A stretch of 64,000 nt of DNA from Paenibacillus mucilaginosus 3016 (GCF_000250655.1 NC_016935.1:4482001-4546000), one strand, 5' to 3'; positions 9,001 through 16,783 are shown, counted from the first letter of the stretch. Numbers and translations are program-made. The notes: generated from the sequence alone by a model not told the origin.

Positions 9001-11213
9001 CGGAGCATTGCCCGCGGGTCCTTCTCGTCGCCGGCCGGCAGAACCGCCAGCGACGCGCCTTCCAGCAGACCGCCGAACAGCTCGGGCACCGAGACGTCGA
9101 AGGTGTACGGTGTCTTGAACAGGAAGCGGCTTCCGGCTTCCAGGGGGTAGCGCTCCTGCAGGGCGCGGAGCGTGTTGACGGCCGAGCGGTGCTCGACCTG
9201 CACGCCCTTGGGCAGGCCGGTGGAGCCGGAGGTGTAGATGACATAGGCGAGCGACTCCGGATGGTACCCGGCATCCGCCTCCTCCGTCCAAGGGGCTGGG
9301 CCCGATGGTTCGGCGGCTTCCGAATGCAGGCTCTCCGCATCCAGGACAGGCACAGGACTGGTTAGCTCCCCAGGCAGCGGAGCAAGCGCAAGCAGCGCGG
9401 CCGCCCCGCTGTCCTGCAGGAGATAGGCGATGCGCTCAGCCGGATGGGACGGATCGACCGGCATATAAGCGGCACCGGCCTTCAGGATGCCGAAGAGGCT
9501 TGCGACCAGCTCCGGCGACCGCTCGGCGAATACGGCGACGACGCTGCCCGGCCGGATGCCGGCGAGCCGCAGCGCGGCGGCGGTCCGGTTCGCCCGCACA
9601 CCCAGCTCGCGGTAGCTCCACTCGCCTGCGCCGCTCACGATCGCAGTCCTCTCGGGCGTCAGCCGCACCCGCTCATCGAACAGGCCGTGAAGGGTGGCTC
9701 CCCTTCCCTCCTGCGGATAAGCCCGTTCCGTTTGGTTGAAGCGCTCCAGCGTCAGCTTTTCTTCCGGAGTCAGTCTTCCCTCGCTCCCGAGGCTGTCGAT
9801 CTTTTGCAGGGGATGAAGAAGAATGCTCTCCAGCAGCGTACGGAAGTAGGCCGCCAGTCTTTCCATGCGTTCCGTGCGGAAGAGGTCCGTGTTGTATTCA
9901 ATGAGACATGCTGCCCCTTCCTCGCCTTCGAACACTTCCATCGACAGGTCAACATGTGAGGCAAGCCGGTCGACGAGCATGAACTCCCAGTCGAGCTCCG
10001 GCACACCATCCAAGGGGGGAAGCGGTTTTTGGAGCGTGAACATGACCTGAAACAGCGGGCTGTGGCTCATCACCCTCTGGGGGCTCACCGCATGGACGAC
10101 CCGGTCGAACGGCACATCCTGGTGTTCGAAGGCCCCCAGCGCCTTCTCCCGGACTTGGGCGAGTACGGCTGCGAATCCCGGATTGCCCGAAAGGTCGGTC
10201 CGAATGGCCAAGGTATTGATGAACGGGCCCACCAGCAGCTCGAGCTCCGGACGGGATCTTCCGGAAACGGGGGTTCCCACTGCGAAGTCACTTTGGCCCG
10301 TGTGCTGGTACAGCATGACCTTGAACGCAGCGAGCAGTGTGATGAAGGGCGTGACGCCCTCACGGCGGCTGAACTCCTTGAGGCTGTTCCACAAGGATTT
10401 GGGCAGAAGGACCGTGCAGGACGAGCCGTTAAAGGTCTGGACCGGCGGCCTCGGAAGGTCGCTGTGCAGATGAAGGGCAGGCACATCCGCCAGCTCCTCC
10501 TTCCAGTACGAAAGCTGCTCCTGCCATCCCGGATGATCCTGCCGGCTGCGCTGCCACGCTGCGTAATCCGGATACTGGATGTCCAGCGGGTCGAGCGCAG
10601 GCTCCCCGTTCAAGGTACCGGCCCGGTAAAAGGCCAGCAGATCACCGATCAGCACACTGAGCGACCACCCGTCGAAAATCACATGATGCAGGATGAGGAA
10701 CAGGACATGTTCCTCATCCCCGATGCGCCACAGACTGGCCCGCCACAAGGGACGGGACATGTCCAGGGATACGGCCAGCAGCTCCCGGATCTGTGCCTGT
10801 ACGTCCGCGAGACGGCTTTCCGGTGAATCCCCGCAGCAGGACCGAACCTCAACCGGTGTTCCTTCGAACGCTGCAGGTACCTGAACCGGCCGGCCGTCAT
10901 CGTCTGTCCTGATTACCGTTCTCAGAATCTCATGACGGCGGACCACCTGGCTGAAGCTGCTCTGCAGCGTATGTACATTCAGCGGCCCCCGGATGCGAAG
11001 GCATACGGGCAGATTATAGAAAGGACTGCCGGGCTCCAGCTGCTGCTGGAGCCAGAGCCTCTCCTGGGTGATCGACAGAGGAGCCTCTTCCCCTCTGTTT
11101 TGTGCCGCCTGTATCCGGTCATCCTGTTCCGTCAGTCTGCGCTTCATCCGTTCGATGAGCGCGGCCCGCTGCTGCGCGGGCAGATGCTGCAGCCTTTGGA
11201 TCAGGTCACTCAC
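9..11213 (-). CDS. Three-module NRPS, C-A-T-C-A-T-C-A-T-E (3734 aa)
   Basis: Elongation synthetase directly downstream of the PKS. Approximate order by residue: C1 45-480 (HHxxxDG at 176-182), A1 505-1000, T1 near 1050 (GGHSL), C2 1100-1550, A2 1585-2070, T2 near 2125, C3 2180-2625, A3 2655-3160, T3 near 3215 (GGDSI, the form usual before E), E 3270-3714. Pocket residues read by alignment to GrsA: A1 DVPNFVLVYK, A2 DVPNFALVYK (nearly the same pocket, no substrate I recognise), A3 DLYDLSLVWK (Cys-like but unproven). The first C follows a polyketide ACP; C2 and C3 are LCL type. The E domain makes the third residue D, although its His motif reads HHLVIDS and not HHxxxDG. The start is GTG at 11213: it overlaps the PKS stop by 4 nt (GTGA) and has GGAGG 9 nt upstream. 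With no TE, the line must continue leftward. Confidence 0.95.
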   Translation of the reverse strand: MSDLIQRLQHLPAQQRAALIERMKRRLTEQDDRIQAAQNRGEEAPLSITQERLWLQQQLEPGSPFYNLPVCLRIRGPLNVHTLQSSFSQVVRRHEILRTVIRTDDDGRPVQVPAAFEGTPVEVRSCCGDSPESRLADVQAQIRELLAVSLDMSRPLWRASLWRIGDEEHVLFLILHHVIFDGWSLSVLIGDLLAFYRAGTLNGEPALDPLDIQYPDYAAWQRSRQDHPGWQEQLSYWKEELADVPALHLHSDLPRPPVQTFNGSSCTVLLPKSLWNSLKEFSRREGVTPFITLLAAFKVMLYQHTGQSDFAVGTPVSGRSRPELELLVGPFINTLAIRTDLSGNPGFAAVLAQVREKALGAFEHQDVPFDRVVHAVSPQRVMSHSPLFQVMFTLQKPLPPLDGVPELDWEFMLVDRLASHVDLSMEVFEGEEGAACLIEYNTDLFRTERMERLAAYFRTLLESILLHPLQKIDSLGSEGRLTPEEKLTLERFNQTERAYPQEGRGATLHGLFDERVRLTPERTAIVSGAGEWSYRELGVRANRTAAALRLAGIRPGSVVAVFAERSPELVASLFGILKAGAAYMPVDPSHPAERIAYLLQDSGAAALLALAPLPGELTSPVPVLDAESLHSEAAEPSGPAPWTEEADAGYHPESLAYVIYTSGSTGLPKGVQVEHRSAVNTLRALQERYPLEAGSRFLFKTPYTFDVSVPELFGGLLEGASLAVLPAGDEKDPRAMLRALERFEVTHVNFVPSMLRLFLEEVPPASLPRLEYVFSVGEALAAETARTCLERLPQAQLANLYGPTEAAVYAVCAELTAEDAERGIPIGTPLANMRAYVLNAADALQPIGVPGELCLAGVGVARGYGGRPELTQEMFSPDPFVPGGRMYRTGDLARWLPDGKLEYLGRIDQQIKLRGYRIEPGEIEARLLEIGGVQEAAVVLHRDTQENADLCAYVVCSELTDAEGIRRDLQRTLPPYMVPAYIMKLDRLPVTASGKLDRKSLPRPELQAGKRYVPPGTAMETGLVRIWQELLERERIGIRDDFFRIGGHSLKAAMLVSRIHQELQREASLRDVFRCPTVESLARLLEEQTDSPYAGIPAALLQPWYPVSSAQKRLYILQQLDGAELSYNMPGVMELTGRLDRARLEQALQSLVRRHEALRTSFALVEGEPRQRILPPEEVQLELGYVHAQDLVPAGSAGQSSREADPLAGLESGRESVWRSLSAPVKEYVRSFIRPFRLEEAPLVRAGLVGLAPERHLLLLDMHHLIADGVTMELLAGEWMRLYEGEELPPLRLQYKDYACWQQQFLQSERIERQQRYWEEQLAGELTPLELPSDAVRPAVRSFAGDRLHFELDGELSGALRRLAEEEQSTLYMVLLALYTAWLSRLSGQEEVLVGTPVAGRPHRELEGIAGMFVNTLVIRSRPQFAKAFRDYLKEIRQTSMDALEHADVPFESLVEKLELQRDLSRNPLFDAMFAWQNMDRSRLDSKALQIWKLEADSPVAKFDLTLFAEEREGRIVFELEYSTALFRRESVERWARSLIKLARAFSAEPDLPLAEASMLQPAERRLLTHWNTTDKPYPKQGALATLHGLFDERVRLTPERTALVSGAGEWSYRELDARANRTAAALRLTGVGPGSVVAVFAERSPELVASLFGILKTGAAYMPVDPSHPAERIAYLLQDSGAAALLALAPLPAELTSPVPVVDAERLHLEAAEPSGPAPWTEEADAGYDPESLAYVIYTSGSTGLPKGVQVEHRSAVNTLRALQERYPVQAGSRFLFKTPYTFDVSVPELFSGLLEGASLAVLPAGDEKDPRAMLQALERFEVTHVNFVPSMLRLFLEEVQTASLPRLEYVFSAGEALASETARTCLRRLPHAQLVNLYGPTEAAVYAVCAELTAQDAERGIPIGTPLANTRAYVLNAADALQPIGVPGELCLAGAGVARGYGGRPELTAERFSPDPFIPGGRMYRTGDLARWRPDGRLEYLGRIDQQIKLRGYRIEPGEIEARLLEIEGVREAAVVLHRDAQGDADLCAYVVCSELTDAESIRRALQRTLPPYMVPAYIMKLDRLPVTASGKLDRKSLPRPELQAGERYVPPGTAMETGLVRIWQELLGRERIGIRDDFFRIGGHSLKAAMLVSRIHQELQREASLRDVFRCPTVESLARLLEEQTDSPYAAIPSALPQSWYPVSSAQKRLYILQQLDGAELSYNMPGVLELTGRLDRVRLGQALQALIRRHEALRTSFALVEVEPRQRILQPEEVRLDLGFVDAQDLVPAGSGEADTDAVQESGWAALSTPVKEYVRSFIRPFRLEEAPLVRAGLIGLAPERHLLLLDMHHLIADGVTMELLAGEWMRLYEGEELTPLRLQYKDYACWQQQFLQSERIERQQRYWEEQLAGELTPLELPSDTVRPAVRSFAGDRLRFELDPELSGALRRLAEEEESTLYMVLLALYTAWLSRLSGQEEVLVGTPVAGRPHRELEGIAGMFVNTLVLRTRPQFSKAFRDYLKEIRQTSMDALEHADVPFESLVEKLELQRDLSRNPLFDAMFAWQNMDKSQLDSTTLQIRKLEADSPVAKFDLTLFAEEREGRIVFELEYSTALFRRDSVEQWAHGFLELARAFSANPQLGLSEASLLSEAEQRKLLALCSGPQPAYPAEGMPATIHGLFEAQAARTPGAVALVSEEGELTYGQLQERTDSLAERLRGEGLGPGCFVGILAERSIRMVCAALAVLKAGAAYVPLDASLPVSRLQHITGSLGMRAVMATASLGDQALALLKASPFMQCVVAAEDGSVLGRQADGEGAVRPQPSAAGACIEGAANPAYAIFTSGSTGTPKGVVVSHRPVVNLITWVNETFGVGPQDRVLFVTSLSFDLSVYDIFGLLAAGGSVRIVAEQDLRSPQRLLALLKDEPVTLWDSAPAALAQLEPFFPEAEMSGSLRLVLLSGDWIPLTLPPALKRVCRGVRVIALGGATEAAVWSNFHEVGEIDPEWTSIPYGRPIRGARYYVLDSHGNLCPAGVPGELYIGGECLADGYAGDPALTAERFVPDPYGLYPGARMYRTGDRARWRTEGWLEFLGRTDRQVKIRGYRIEPGEIQAALLAHPDITAAVVTPWDGGAGERTLCAYLVSDRELPVTLLREFLAERLPGYMIPSHFVRLDAMPVTANGKLDVKALPAPPDEVLTGAPYEGPRSPAEELLVQLWQDVLQVRKVSIHDPFFSLGGDSIKAIQVMSRLHKHGLRLDVRDFFQYPTIAGLSLHLQAESAAAPQEEITGESALTPVQRWFFERLGREAHFNQAMMLYRREGFREEIIREVFTTLVRHHDALRLVFPDSGTPGFRAVHRPAGEDGFTMESFDWTKESGQEGRIEAECTRIQSGMNLDQGPLVRLGLFHTPEGDHLLIAVHHLVIDSVSWRILLEDVITLYSGMSAGVPAGTLLPPKTHPFRDWAAGLERYALSTDLFKEKSYWAELAKGTEARLPVDGNTGEAGRRTIRLSWSPELTKSLIREAGRVYNADMDVMLLTALARTLEEAWGLHALLVQLEGHGREGLLPELNVSRTVGWFTSMYPVKLELGRDRSPGRSIKSVKEHLRQVPRRGAGFGVLKYLTPPADRKDFPHSLLPEISFNYMGEYQQRLDAGGTELSRLQPGSSFNPRMPLLHVWNLNAHQEQDALILDWEYDAGLHRRETMERIAGHLHEQLRLLADHCAGVRETEHTPTDFAYKNLGLDELEELLEEVAAGLNEEE
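100..3245 (-). repeat. Long-distance repeat A-T-E, left copy
   Basis: The third A-T-E block of this NRPS is nearly the same, at DNA level over many stretches, as the A-T-E block of the lipo-initiation NRPS at about 45500-48700. For instance the A8 region around 2041-2160 matches 47485-47600 with only scattered changes. Similarity fades inside the linker between T and E and in parts of the E domain. Boundaries are approximate. Confidence 0.75.
3345..6455 (-). repeat. Tandem module duplication, copy 2 (A2-T2-C3)
   Basis: This block and the next copy are direct repeats inside one NRPS gene. Long stretches are base-identical, for example the C-domain segment beginning at 3421 matches the one beginning at 6631. 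Similarity starts at the A-domain motif LHGLFDERVR and ends near the end of the following C domain. The offset is 3210 bp in the C domains and about 3237 bp in the A domains because of a 9-codon indel. Edges are by eye, within about 50 bp. Confidence 0.85.
6555..9690 (-). repeat. Tandem module duplication, copy 1 (A1-T1-C2)
   Basis: Partner of the block at 3345-6455. The unit duplicated is A-T-C (an exchange unit) and not a classical C-A-T module, because the junctions lie just before the A domains. The two A domains share every specificity residue except position 301 (Val here, Ala in the other copy), so the same or very similar amino acids are probably loaded twice in a row. Confidence 0.85.
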
Positions 11214-14200
11214 CGCGGATCGCCTCCTGCCGAAACTTCCTGCAGCATCGCCGTGAGTTCCTCGGTGGACAGCTTCTCCAGCTCCTGCATGATCTGCTGC
11301 TCCTCAGTGCCGAGCGCATGGTTCCCGTCCTCCAGCAGCTCCAGAATCAGGTCGGCCAGCTCGCTGATGGAAGGACCCTTGAGCAGCTCGACGATCGTCA
11401 GGGAAATCTGCAGCCGGCTGTCGATCCGTCCTTTCAGTTCAATGGCCATCATGGAGTCCAGCCCCCAGTAGGACATCGACTGGTCGGTCGCGAGCTTCGA
11501 GCGGTGGATTCTCAGAATGGAAGCCGTGAGGTCAAGCAGGTACGACTCCAAGTGCTCCTTCCGCTCCCCTTTCTCCAAGGCAAGGATCTCGGTAAGAAAA
11601 GCATCCTGACGATCCGCCTCATCCCTCTCCTCGCCGCTGCCGCTGCGGGCAATCACGTCCTGCAGCATTAACGGCGCCTGTCCGAGCGGATAGTTGAAGT
11701 CCGCTACGGTAGGCCAGTCCGCTCCGATGACGGTAGACTGCGTGTACGGGCAGCCCATGAGATAGCCGAGCGCATCGAGTCCCTGCTCCAGGGTCATCGG
11801 ATAGAAGCCGCGCTTGACGAAATACTCCAGGAGGTCCAGCTGCGTGGCCAGACCCACGTCGCCCCATGGCCCCCAATTGATGCTGAGGGCAGGCAGGCCA
11901 AGCGACTGGCGGTAATGAGCCAGCGCGTCCATGAACGCATTGCCCGCAGAGTAATTGCTCTGACCGGTAGAGACGACGACGGAAGCAATGGAAGAATACA
12001 AGATGAAGAAATCCAGGGCATGCCCCTCGAACTGCCGGTGCAAATTCCAGGCTCCCGCTGCCTTGGGCCGCATGACATCACTGAATTCTTCTCCGGTCAT
12101 ATGCAGGAGCAGCTTCGGTCTGGCGACGCCCGCCGTGTGAAGAACACCCCGGATCGGAGGCCGCTGCTCCGCTTCATATCCGGCGATCCATGAAGCAAGG
12201 GAGTCCCCGTCCGTCACATCGACGGCAGCCGTATAGACCGAAGCCCCCAGCAGCTCGATCTCGCGGACAGCGGCAATGCGCTGGCCGGCCGGACTATTCT
12301 TGTCGGTGCCTGCCCACTGCGTGCGGGGCGGCAGGCCCTGACGCCCCATAAGAATCAGATGGCGCGCTCCGCGCTGGGCCATCCACTTGGCGGTGACGAG
12401 GCCGAGCCCCCCCAGTCCCCCCGTGATCAAATACGCGCCGTCCTGCCGCATGGCCGGAGGGACGGGCAGCGCGTGGCTGCTGCACAGCGTGAGGCGGACG
12501 GTATGCCGCTTCCCATCGCGGAAAGCCGTCTGGTCCTCCCTGTCGGCGTGCCGGACCTGGTTCCACAAGAGCTCTGCGTCCTTCTTCGGGTCAAGCGACA
12601 GCGGATCGAGATCGACCATCCCTCCCCAGAATTCGGCATGCTCCTGATGGCCGATGATTTTACCGAGACCCCACACGGGCGCCTGCGCGATCTGGAGCCC
12701 TTCCGCCGAATCGCCTACGGCCTGGGCTCCCCGGGTAACGATCCACAGCTTGGGAGCCGTTTTGGAGAGACCTTTGGACAGTGCCTGAATCAAGTACACC
12801 GCCGAATGGCATCCGGTGATCTCGGATTGCAGAAGCGTGTCCGGGCCCGCCTCCTCCGTCACGACGGCATCCAGATTCCACAGGTGAAGCATCCCCTGGA
12901 ACCGGACTCCGTCGGCCAGCGTTTGCTGAAGCAGGGCTTCATAGTGCTCGGGGTTCCGCGGGTCGATCCGGTACTCCGAGACCGACGATTTCTCGAACCC
13001 GTCTCCCGGCCGCAGCATCACAGCGGTCAGGCCAAGGCCGCCCAGTTGGGCTGACAGTGCGTCGCCAAGACCGTTTCCGTCTGCCAATACCAGCCATGCA
13101 TTCGTCCCCTGCGGCCACTCCCTGGCAGGCACGTCCTCCCCGCGCTCCGACGGGCTCCATTTCATCTCATAGAAAGACTGGGGCTTGACCCACTTTTGGG
13201 CGGAATCTTCCTGCAGTGACCGGGCTTCGCAGCGCAGAATTTCCATGAGCACGTTCCCGTCCTCATCCAGGAACTGGATATCCCCATACAGCACTTGGGG
13301 GGTGCTCTCGGTAATCCGGGCATGAATCCACATCCGCTGGTTTACGCTGCGGTACAGAGTGCCTTGTTTTACTCCCGTAGGCATATAGACGGAAGCTGCG
13401 TTCTCTTCCTCGCTGAACGGAAGCGCAGCCGCGAGGACCTGGAAGCCGACATCGAGTACAGCCGGATGGATCGAATACCGGTCGCATTCCGGGAGAACCT
13501 CTTCCGGAATTTCAACCTGTCCCAGCGCTTCGTCCGCCCCCTGAAGAAGCTTCCGGATTCCCCGGAAGGCAGGCCCGTACTCCAGGCCCAGCTTGCGGAA
13601 ATGACTGTAGCACCGTTCCCGGTCGATCTCTGTGGTGCAGCGTTCCTGCAGATCAGAAAGGTTCTGCGCCTTTGGTGCCTGGCCCACTTGGGAAATGAAC
13701 CTGCCGGTCGCATGCAGCGTCCACTCCTGCCGGTCCATCCGGCTGGTGCTGTAGATCCGGAAGACGGCATCCTCCGGGTCGAATACCAGCCGGAGCCAGA
13801 CGTTCACCCCGCCCGGGATGAACAGGGCTTTGCGGAAGCGCACTTCCCCGCACAGTCCCGAGCCGGATCCGCCGTAGATCTCGCGGGCGGCGGCCATGCC
13901 CATCTCCACGTAAGCGGCGCCCGGATAGACGACGGTACTCTGAATCTCATGATCGCGCAGGAAGCTGAGCTGACTCAGGTTCAGTTCCTTTTCCCAAGTG
14001 GGCTGCGGTGAGGAGAGCCTGCGGCCCAGCAGCGGATGGCACTCGCAGCCCAGCCGCTCCGCTTCGGCTTCGGGGGATTCCTGCCAATGACGCTCACGCT
14101 GCCATGGATACATCGGGAGGGAGACCGGATCCCCGCCGAAGGGATACATGCTGCTCCAGTCGACGGTGGCGCCTGCGGTGTACAGCGCTCCAAGGGCTTC

Positions 14201-16768
14201 CAGCACGCAGCGGGTCTCCTCCTCTCCGCGGCGGAGGGAGGCGGCCGTCGTTCCCGTCCGCCCCAGCCGGCTGAGACATTCCTGCAGCGACGAGGAGAGC
14301 ACCGGATGCGGGCCGATCTCGATGAAGGTGGTATGCCCTTCCTCAATGAGGGCGGCTGCCGCATCGGCGAACCGCACCGTCTCCCGCACATTATGCCACC
14401 AATACGCCGCCCCGAGCTCTCTCCCGCTGATCTGCGCCCCGGTCACGGTCGAATACAAAGGGATGTGCTCGTCGCGAGGGGCCAGTCCGGACAGCGAAGT
14501 CAGCAGCTCTTCCCGCAGCGGATCCATGTAATGGCTGTGATAAGGCACTTTGCCGCGCAGGTAGCGGCTGAAGACGCCTTCCGCTTCGATCGCGGAGACG
14601 ATCTTCTCCAGAGCCTGCGGCTCCCCGACCAGCGTGACGGAGCCGGGTGAGTTCACGGCCGCGAAGGATACCCGGTCTTCGAGCCCGGCGAGGCGCGGTG
14701 CGGCTTCCTCGAGGGACAATCCGACCGCGGCCAGCCTTCCCTGCCCGGTGGTCATCTGCTGCAGCCGGCTGCGGTGATAGATCAACAGGGCCGCATCGTC
14801 CAAGCTGAGCGCTCCGCTGACATACGCGGCAGCCGCTTCCCCCGCGCTGTGGCCGACAATCGCCTTGGGCCGGATGCCTCTTGCTTCCAGCAGCGCCGCC
14901 AAAGCAACCTGCAGCACAAAGTTCGCCGGCTGGGCAATCTCGGTCTCCTCCATGCGGGACTCCTCTTGGGGCTTCAGCATGGCTTCGAGTATGGACCAGC
15001 CGGATGCTTTGCGGAACGCCTCGTCGCACCGGTCGGCGGCCTCACGGAAGATGCCGTCTTCCCGGTAGAGCTGCTGCCCCATCGCCCACCACTGCGGGCC
15101 CATTCCCGTGAAGACGAAGACGGGCTCTGAGGCCGGGACATGGTCCGCACCGACATGCAGTCCTGCGGCAGGCTCTCCCTGTGCTGCGGCAGCAAGCTGA
15201 TCTCCAAGCTCCGACCATGAGCCGGCAGCCGCGCTGAGTCGGAACCGGTGATGGCTCCGCCGAAGGCTCGCCGTATAGCACCAATCGTGAAGCGAAGGCG
15301 GTTGGGCGGAGCTGCGGAACTCGGCAATCCGCTCCGCATAAGCAGCGGCCAGGGCAGCCAATGCTTCTTTGCTCTGTGCGCTGACAGGGAAAAGATAGCT
15401 TTTCCCGGCGCCGTCACCGTCTTCGTCGCTGCCTGCCCGTCTCGCAATGGCCGGCGCCTCTTCGAGCACGACATGGGCGTTCGTGCCTCCGAAGCCGAAT
15501 GAATTCACTCCGGCGAGTGCCTGTCCAGCCTGTCCCCCGGCCGAAGGCCAAGGGGTTACGGCTTCAGGAACCTGGAGAAGGTGTTCCCCGAACCGAATCT
15601 GCGGGTTCGGCTGCTGCAGATGCAGGTGCGGCGGAATCAGGCGGTGCTTGAGCGACAGCGCCGTTTTGATCAGCCCGGCGATGCCGGCCGCCGCTTCGGT
15701 ATGGCCGAAGTTCGTTTTTACCGAGCCGATGTAGCACGGTGATGCGGCATCCCGTCCTCGGGAGAGGATCCGGCCGAGCGCATTGGCTTCGATCGGATCG
15801 CCGACCGGTGTGCCTGTGCCGTGAGCTTCCACGTATTGAATCTGGTCGGGTGTGATCCCGGCCTTGGCATAAGCTTCAAGGAGAAGCGCCTCCTGGGCTT
15901 CTCCCCGGGGAACGGTCAGCCCGCTGGAGTGGCCGTCTTGGTTGACCGCCGTACCGCGGATGCAGGCATATACCGGGTCACCGTCCGCAAGCGCGCGGGC
16001 CAGCGGTTTCAGGACGACGATTCCGGCGCCCTCCCCGCGCACATAGCCGTTAGCCGACGCGTCGAACGCCTTGGAACGGCCGTCGGGGGACAGCATGCCG
16101 GCCTTCGACTCGGCAATCGTATACTCGGGCTTGATCATCACGTTGACGCCGCCGGCCAGGGCCATCTCGCTTTCCCCGTTCCACAGGCTTTGGCAGGCCA
16201 GGTGGACGGCCACGAGCGACGAGGAGCAGGCGGTGTCGACCGATACGCTCGGCCCCCGCAGATCGAACATATAGGAGAGGCGGTTGGACAGAAGGGTCAT
16301 CATCGAGCCTGTAGCGGTATGGGAATCGACCAAATGACGGTTGCTCTCCTGGAATTGAAGCAGTTTGTAGTCCAGGGTGAATCCGCCGATGTACACCCCC
16401 GTCCGGCTTCCCGCCATCCGCTCCAGCGGCTGGCCCCCATCCTCGAGCGCTTCCAGGGCCACTTCGAGCAGCAGGCGCTGCTGGGGATCGAGGAAGGCCG
16501 CCTCCCGCGGCGACATGCCGAAGAAACCGGCATCGAATTCGTCGATCCGATCCAGGAAGCCGCCCCACTTCGTTACGGTTTTGGCTTGTTTGGAGCGCTC
16601 CGGGTCATAGTAGGAGTGAATACTCCAGCGGTCCGCCGGCACTTCCGTAACGGCGTCCCTGCCTTCAGTGAGAAGCTTCCAATACAGTTCGGGAGAATGG
16701 GCTCCGCCGGGGAACCGGCATCCGACCCCGATGATGGCGATTGGCTCTAACGGCATACGGTTGTCCAT
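11210..16768 (-). CDS. Type I polyketide synthase, KS-AT-DH-KR-ACP (1852 aa)
   Basis: Performs one ketide extension with reduction and dehydration, predicting an alpha,beta-unsaturated two-carbon unit. KS at residues 5-430 has DTACSSS (active Cys about 178), EAHGTGTP and NFGHTEAAAG. AT at about 520-870 has GHSAGE (about 640) and the unusual selectivity motif YHSH (about 742), so the extender is not certain though malonyl is most likely. DH at about 907-1187 keeps the His (HxxxSxxxxP, Gly replaced by Ser) and the DxxxQ motif. KR at about 1437-1633 has GGLGGLG and the Tyr-Asn of SNYSAGN. ACP near 1770 has GLDSMM. There is no loading domain. I place the start at 16768, not at the open upstream extension, because GAGGTG lies 9 nt before it, the KS begins at once (PIAIIGVGCRFPGG), and a probable promoter and operator lie inside the extension. 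It overlaps the downstream NRPS by 4 nt. Confidence 0.93.
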   Translation of the reverse strand: MDNRMPLEPIAIIGVGCRFPGGAHSPELYWKLLTEGRDAVTEVPADRWSIHSYYDPERSKQAKTVTKWGGFLDRIDEFDAGFFGMSPREAAFLDPQQRLLLEVALEALEDGGQPLERMAGSRTGVYIGGFTLDYKLLQFQESNRHLVDSHTATGSMMTLLSNRLSYMFDLRGPSVSVDTACSSSLVAVHLACQSLWNGESEMALAGGVNVMIKPEYTIAESKAGMLSPDGRSKAFDASANGYVRGEGAGIVVLKPLARALADGDPVYACIRGTAVNQDGHSSGLTVPRGEAQEALLLEAYAKAGITPDQIQYVEAHGTGTPVGDPIEANALGRILSRGRDAASPCYIGSVKTNFGHTEAAAGIAGLIKTALSLKHRLIPPHLHLQQPNPQIRFGEHLLQVPEAVTPWPSAGGQAGQALAGVNSFGFGGTNAHVVLEEAPAIARRAGSDEDGDGAGKSYLFPVSAQSKEALAALAAAYAERIAEFRSSAQPPSLHDWCYTASLRRSHHRFRLSAAAGSWSELGDQLAAAAQGEPAAGLHVGADHVPASEPVFVFTGMGPQWWAMGQQLYREDGIFREAADRCDEAFRKASGWSILEAMLKPQEESRMEETEIAQPANFVLQVALAALLEARGIRPKAIVGHSAGEAAAAYVSGALSLDDAALLIYHRSRLQQMTTGQGRLAAVGLSLEEAAPRLAGLEDRVSFAAVNSPGSVTLVGEPQALEKIVSAIEAEGVFSRYLRGKVPYHSHYMDPLREELLTSLSGLAPRDEHIPLYSTVTGAQISGRELGAAYWWHNVRETVRFADAAAALIEEGHTTFIEIGPHPVLSSSLQECLSRLGRTGTTAASLRRGEEETRCVLEALGALYTAGATVDWSSMYPFGGDPVSLPMYPWQRERHWQESPEAEAERLGCECHPLLGRRLSSPQPTWEKELNLSQLSFLRDHEIQSTVVYPGAAYVEMGMAAAREIYGGSGSGLCGEVRFRKALFIPGGVNVWLRLVFDPEDAVFRIYSTSRMDRQEWTLHATGRFISQVGQAPKAQNLSDLQERCTTEIDRERCYSHFRKLGLEYGPAFRGIRKLLQGADEALGQVEIPEEVLPECDRYSIHPAVLDVGFQVLAAALPFSEEENAASVYMPTGVKQGTLYRSVNQRMWIHARITESTPQVLYGDIQFLDEDGNVLMEILRCEARSLQEDSAQKWVKPQSFYEMKWSPSERGEDVPAREWPQGTNAWLVLADGNGLGDALSAQLGGLGLTAVMLRPGDGFEKSSVSEYRIDPRNPEHYEALLQQTLADGVRFQGMLHLWNLDAVVTEEAGPDTLLQSEITGCHSAVYLIQALSKGLSKTAPKLWIVTRGAQAVGDSAEGLQIAQAPVWGLGKIIGHQEHAEFWGGMVDLDPLSLDPKKDAELLWNQVRHADREDQTAFRDGKRHTVRLTLCSSHALPVPPAMRQDGAYLITGGLGGLGLVTAKWMAQRGARHLILMGRQGLPPRTQWAGTDKNSPAGQRIAAVREIELLGASVYTAAVDVTDGDSLASWIAGYEAEQRPPIRGVLHTAGVARPKLLLHMTGEEFSDVMRPKAAGAWNLHRQFEGHALDFFILYSSIASVVVSTGQSNYSAGNAFMDALAHYRQSLGLPALSINWGPWGDVGLATQLDLLEYFVKRGFYPMTLEQGLDALGYLMGCPYTQSTVIGADWPTVADFNYPLGQAPLMLQDVIARSGSGEERDEADRQDAFLTEILALEKGERKEHLESYLLDLTASILRIHRSKLATDQSMSYWGLDSMMAIELKGRIDSRLQISLTIVELLKGPSISELADLILELLEDGNHALGTEEQQIMQELEKLSTEELTAMLQEVSAGGDPR

Positions 16769-16777
16769 CTGCTTATA

Positions 16778-16783
16778 CACCTC
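16778..16783 (-). promoter_or_regulatory. Ribosome binding site deciding the PKS start
   Basis: GAGGTG lies 9 nt upstream of the ATG at 16768. The in-frame upstream candidates near 16963 have no comparable site and would make a roughly 65-residue N-terminus without KS similarity. Confidence 0.75.
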
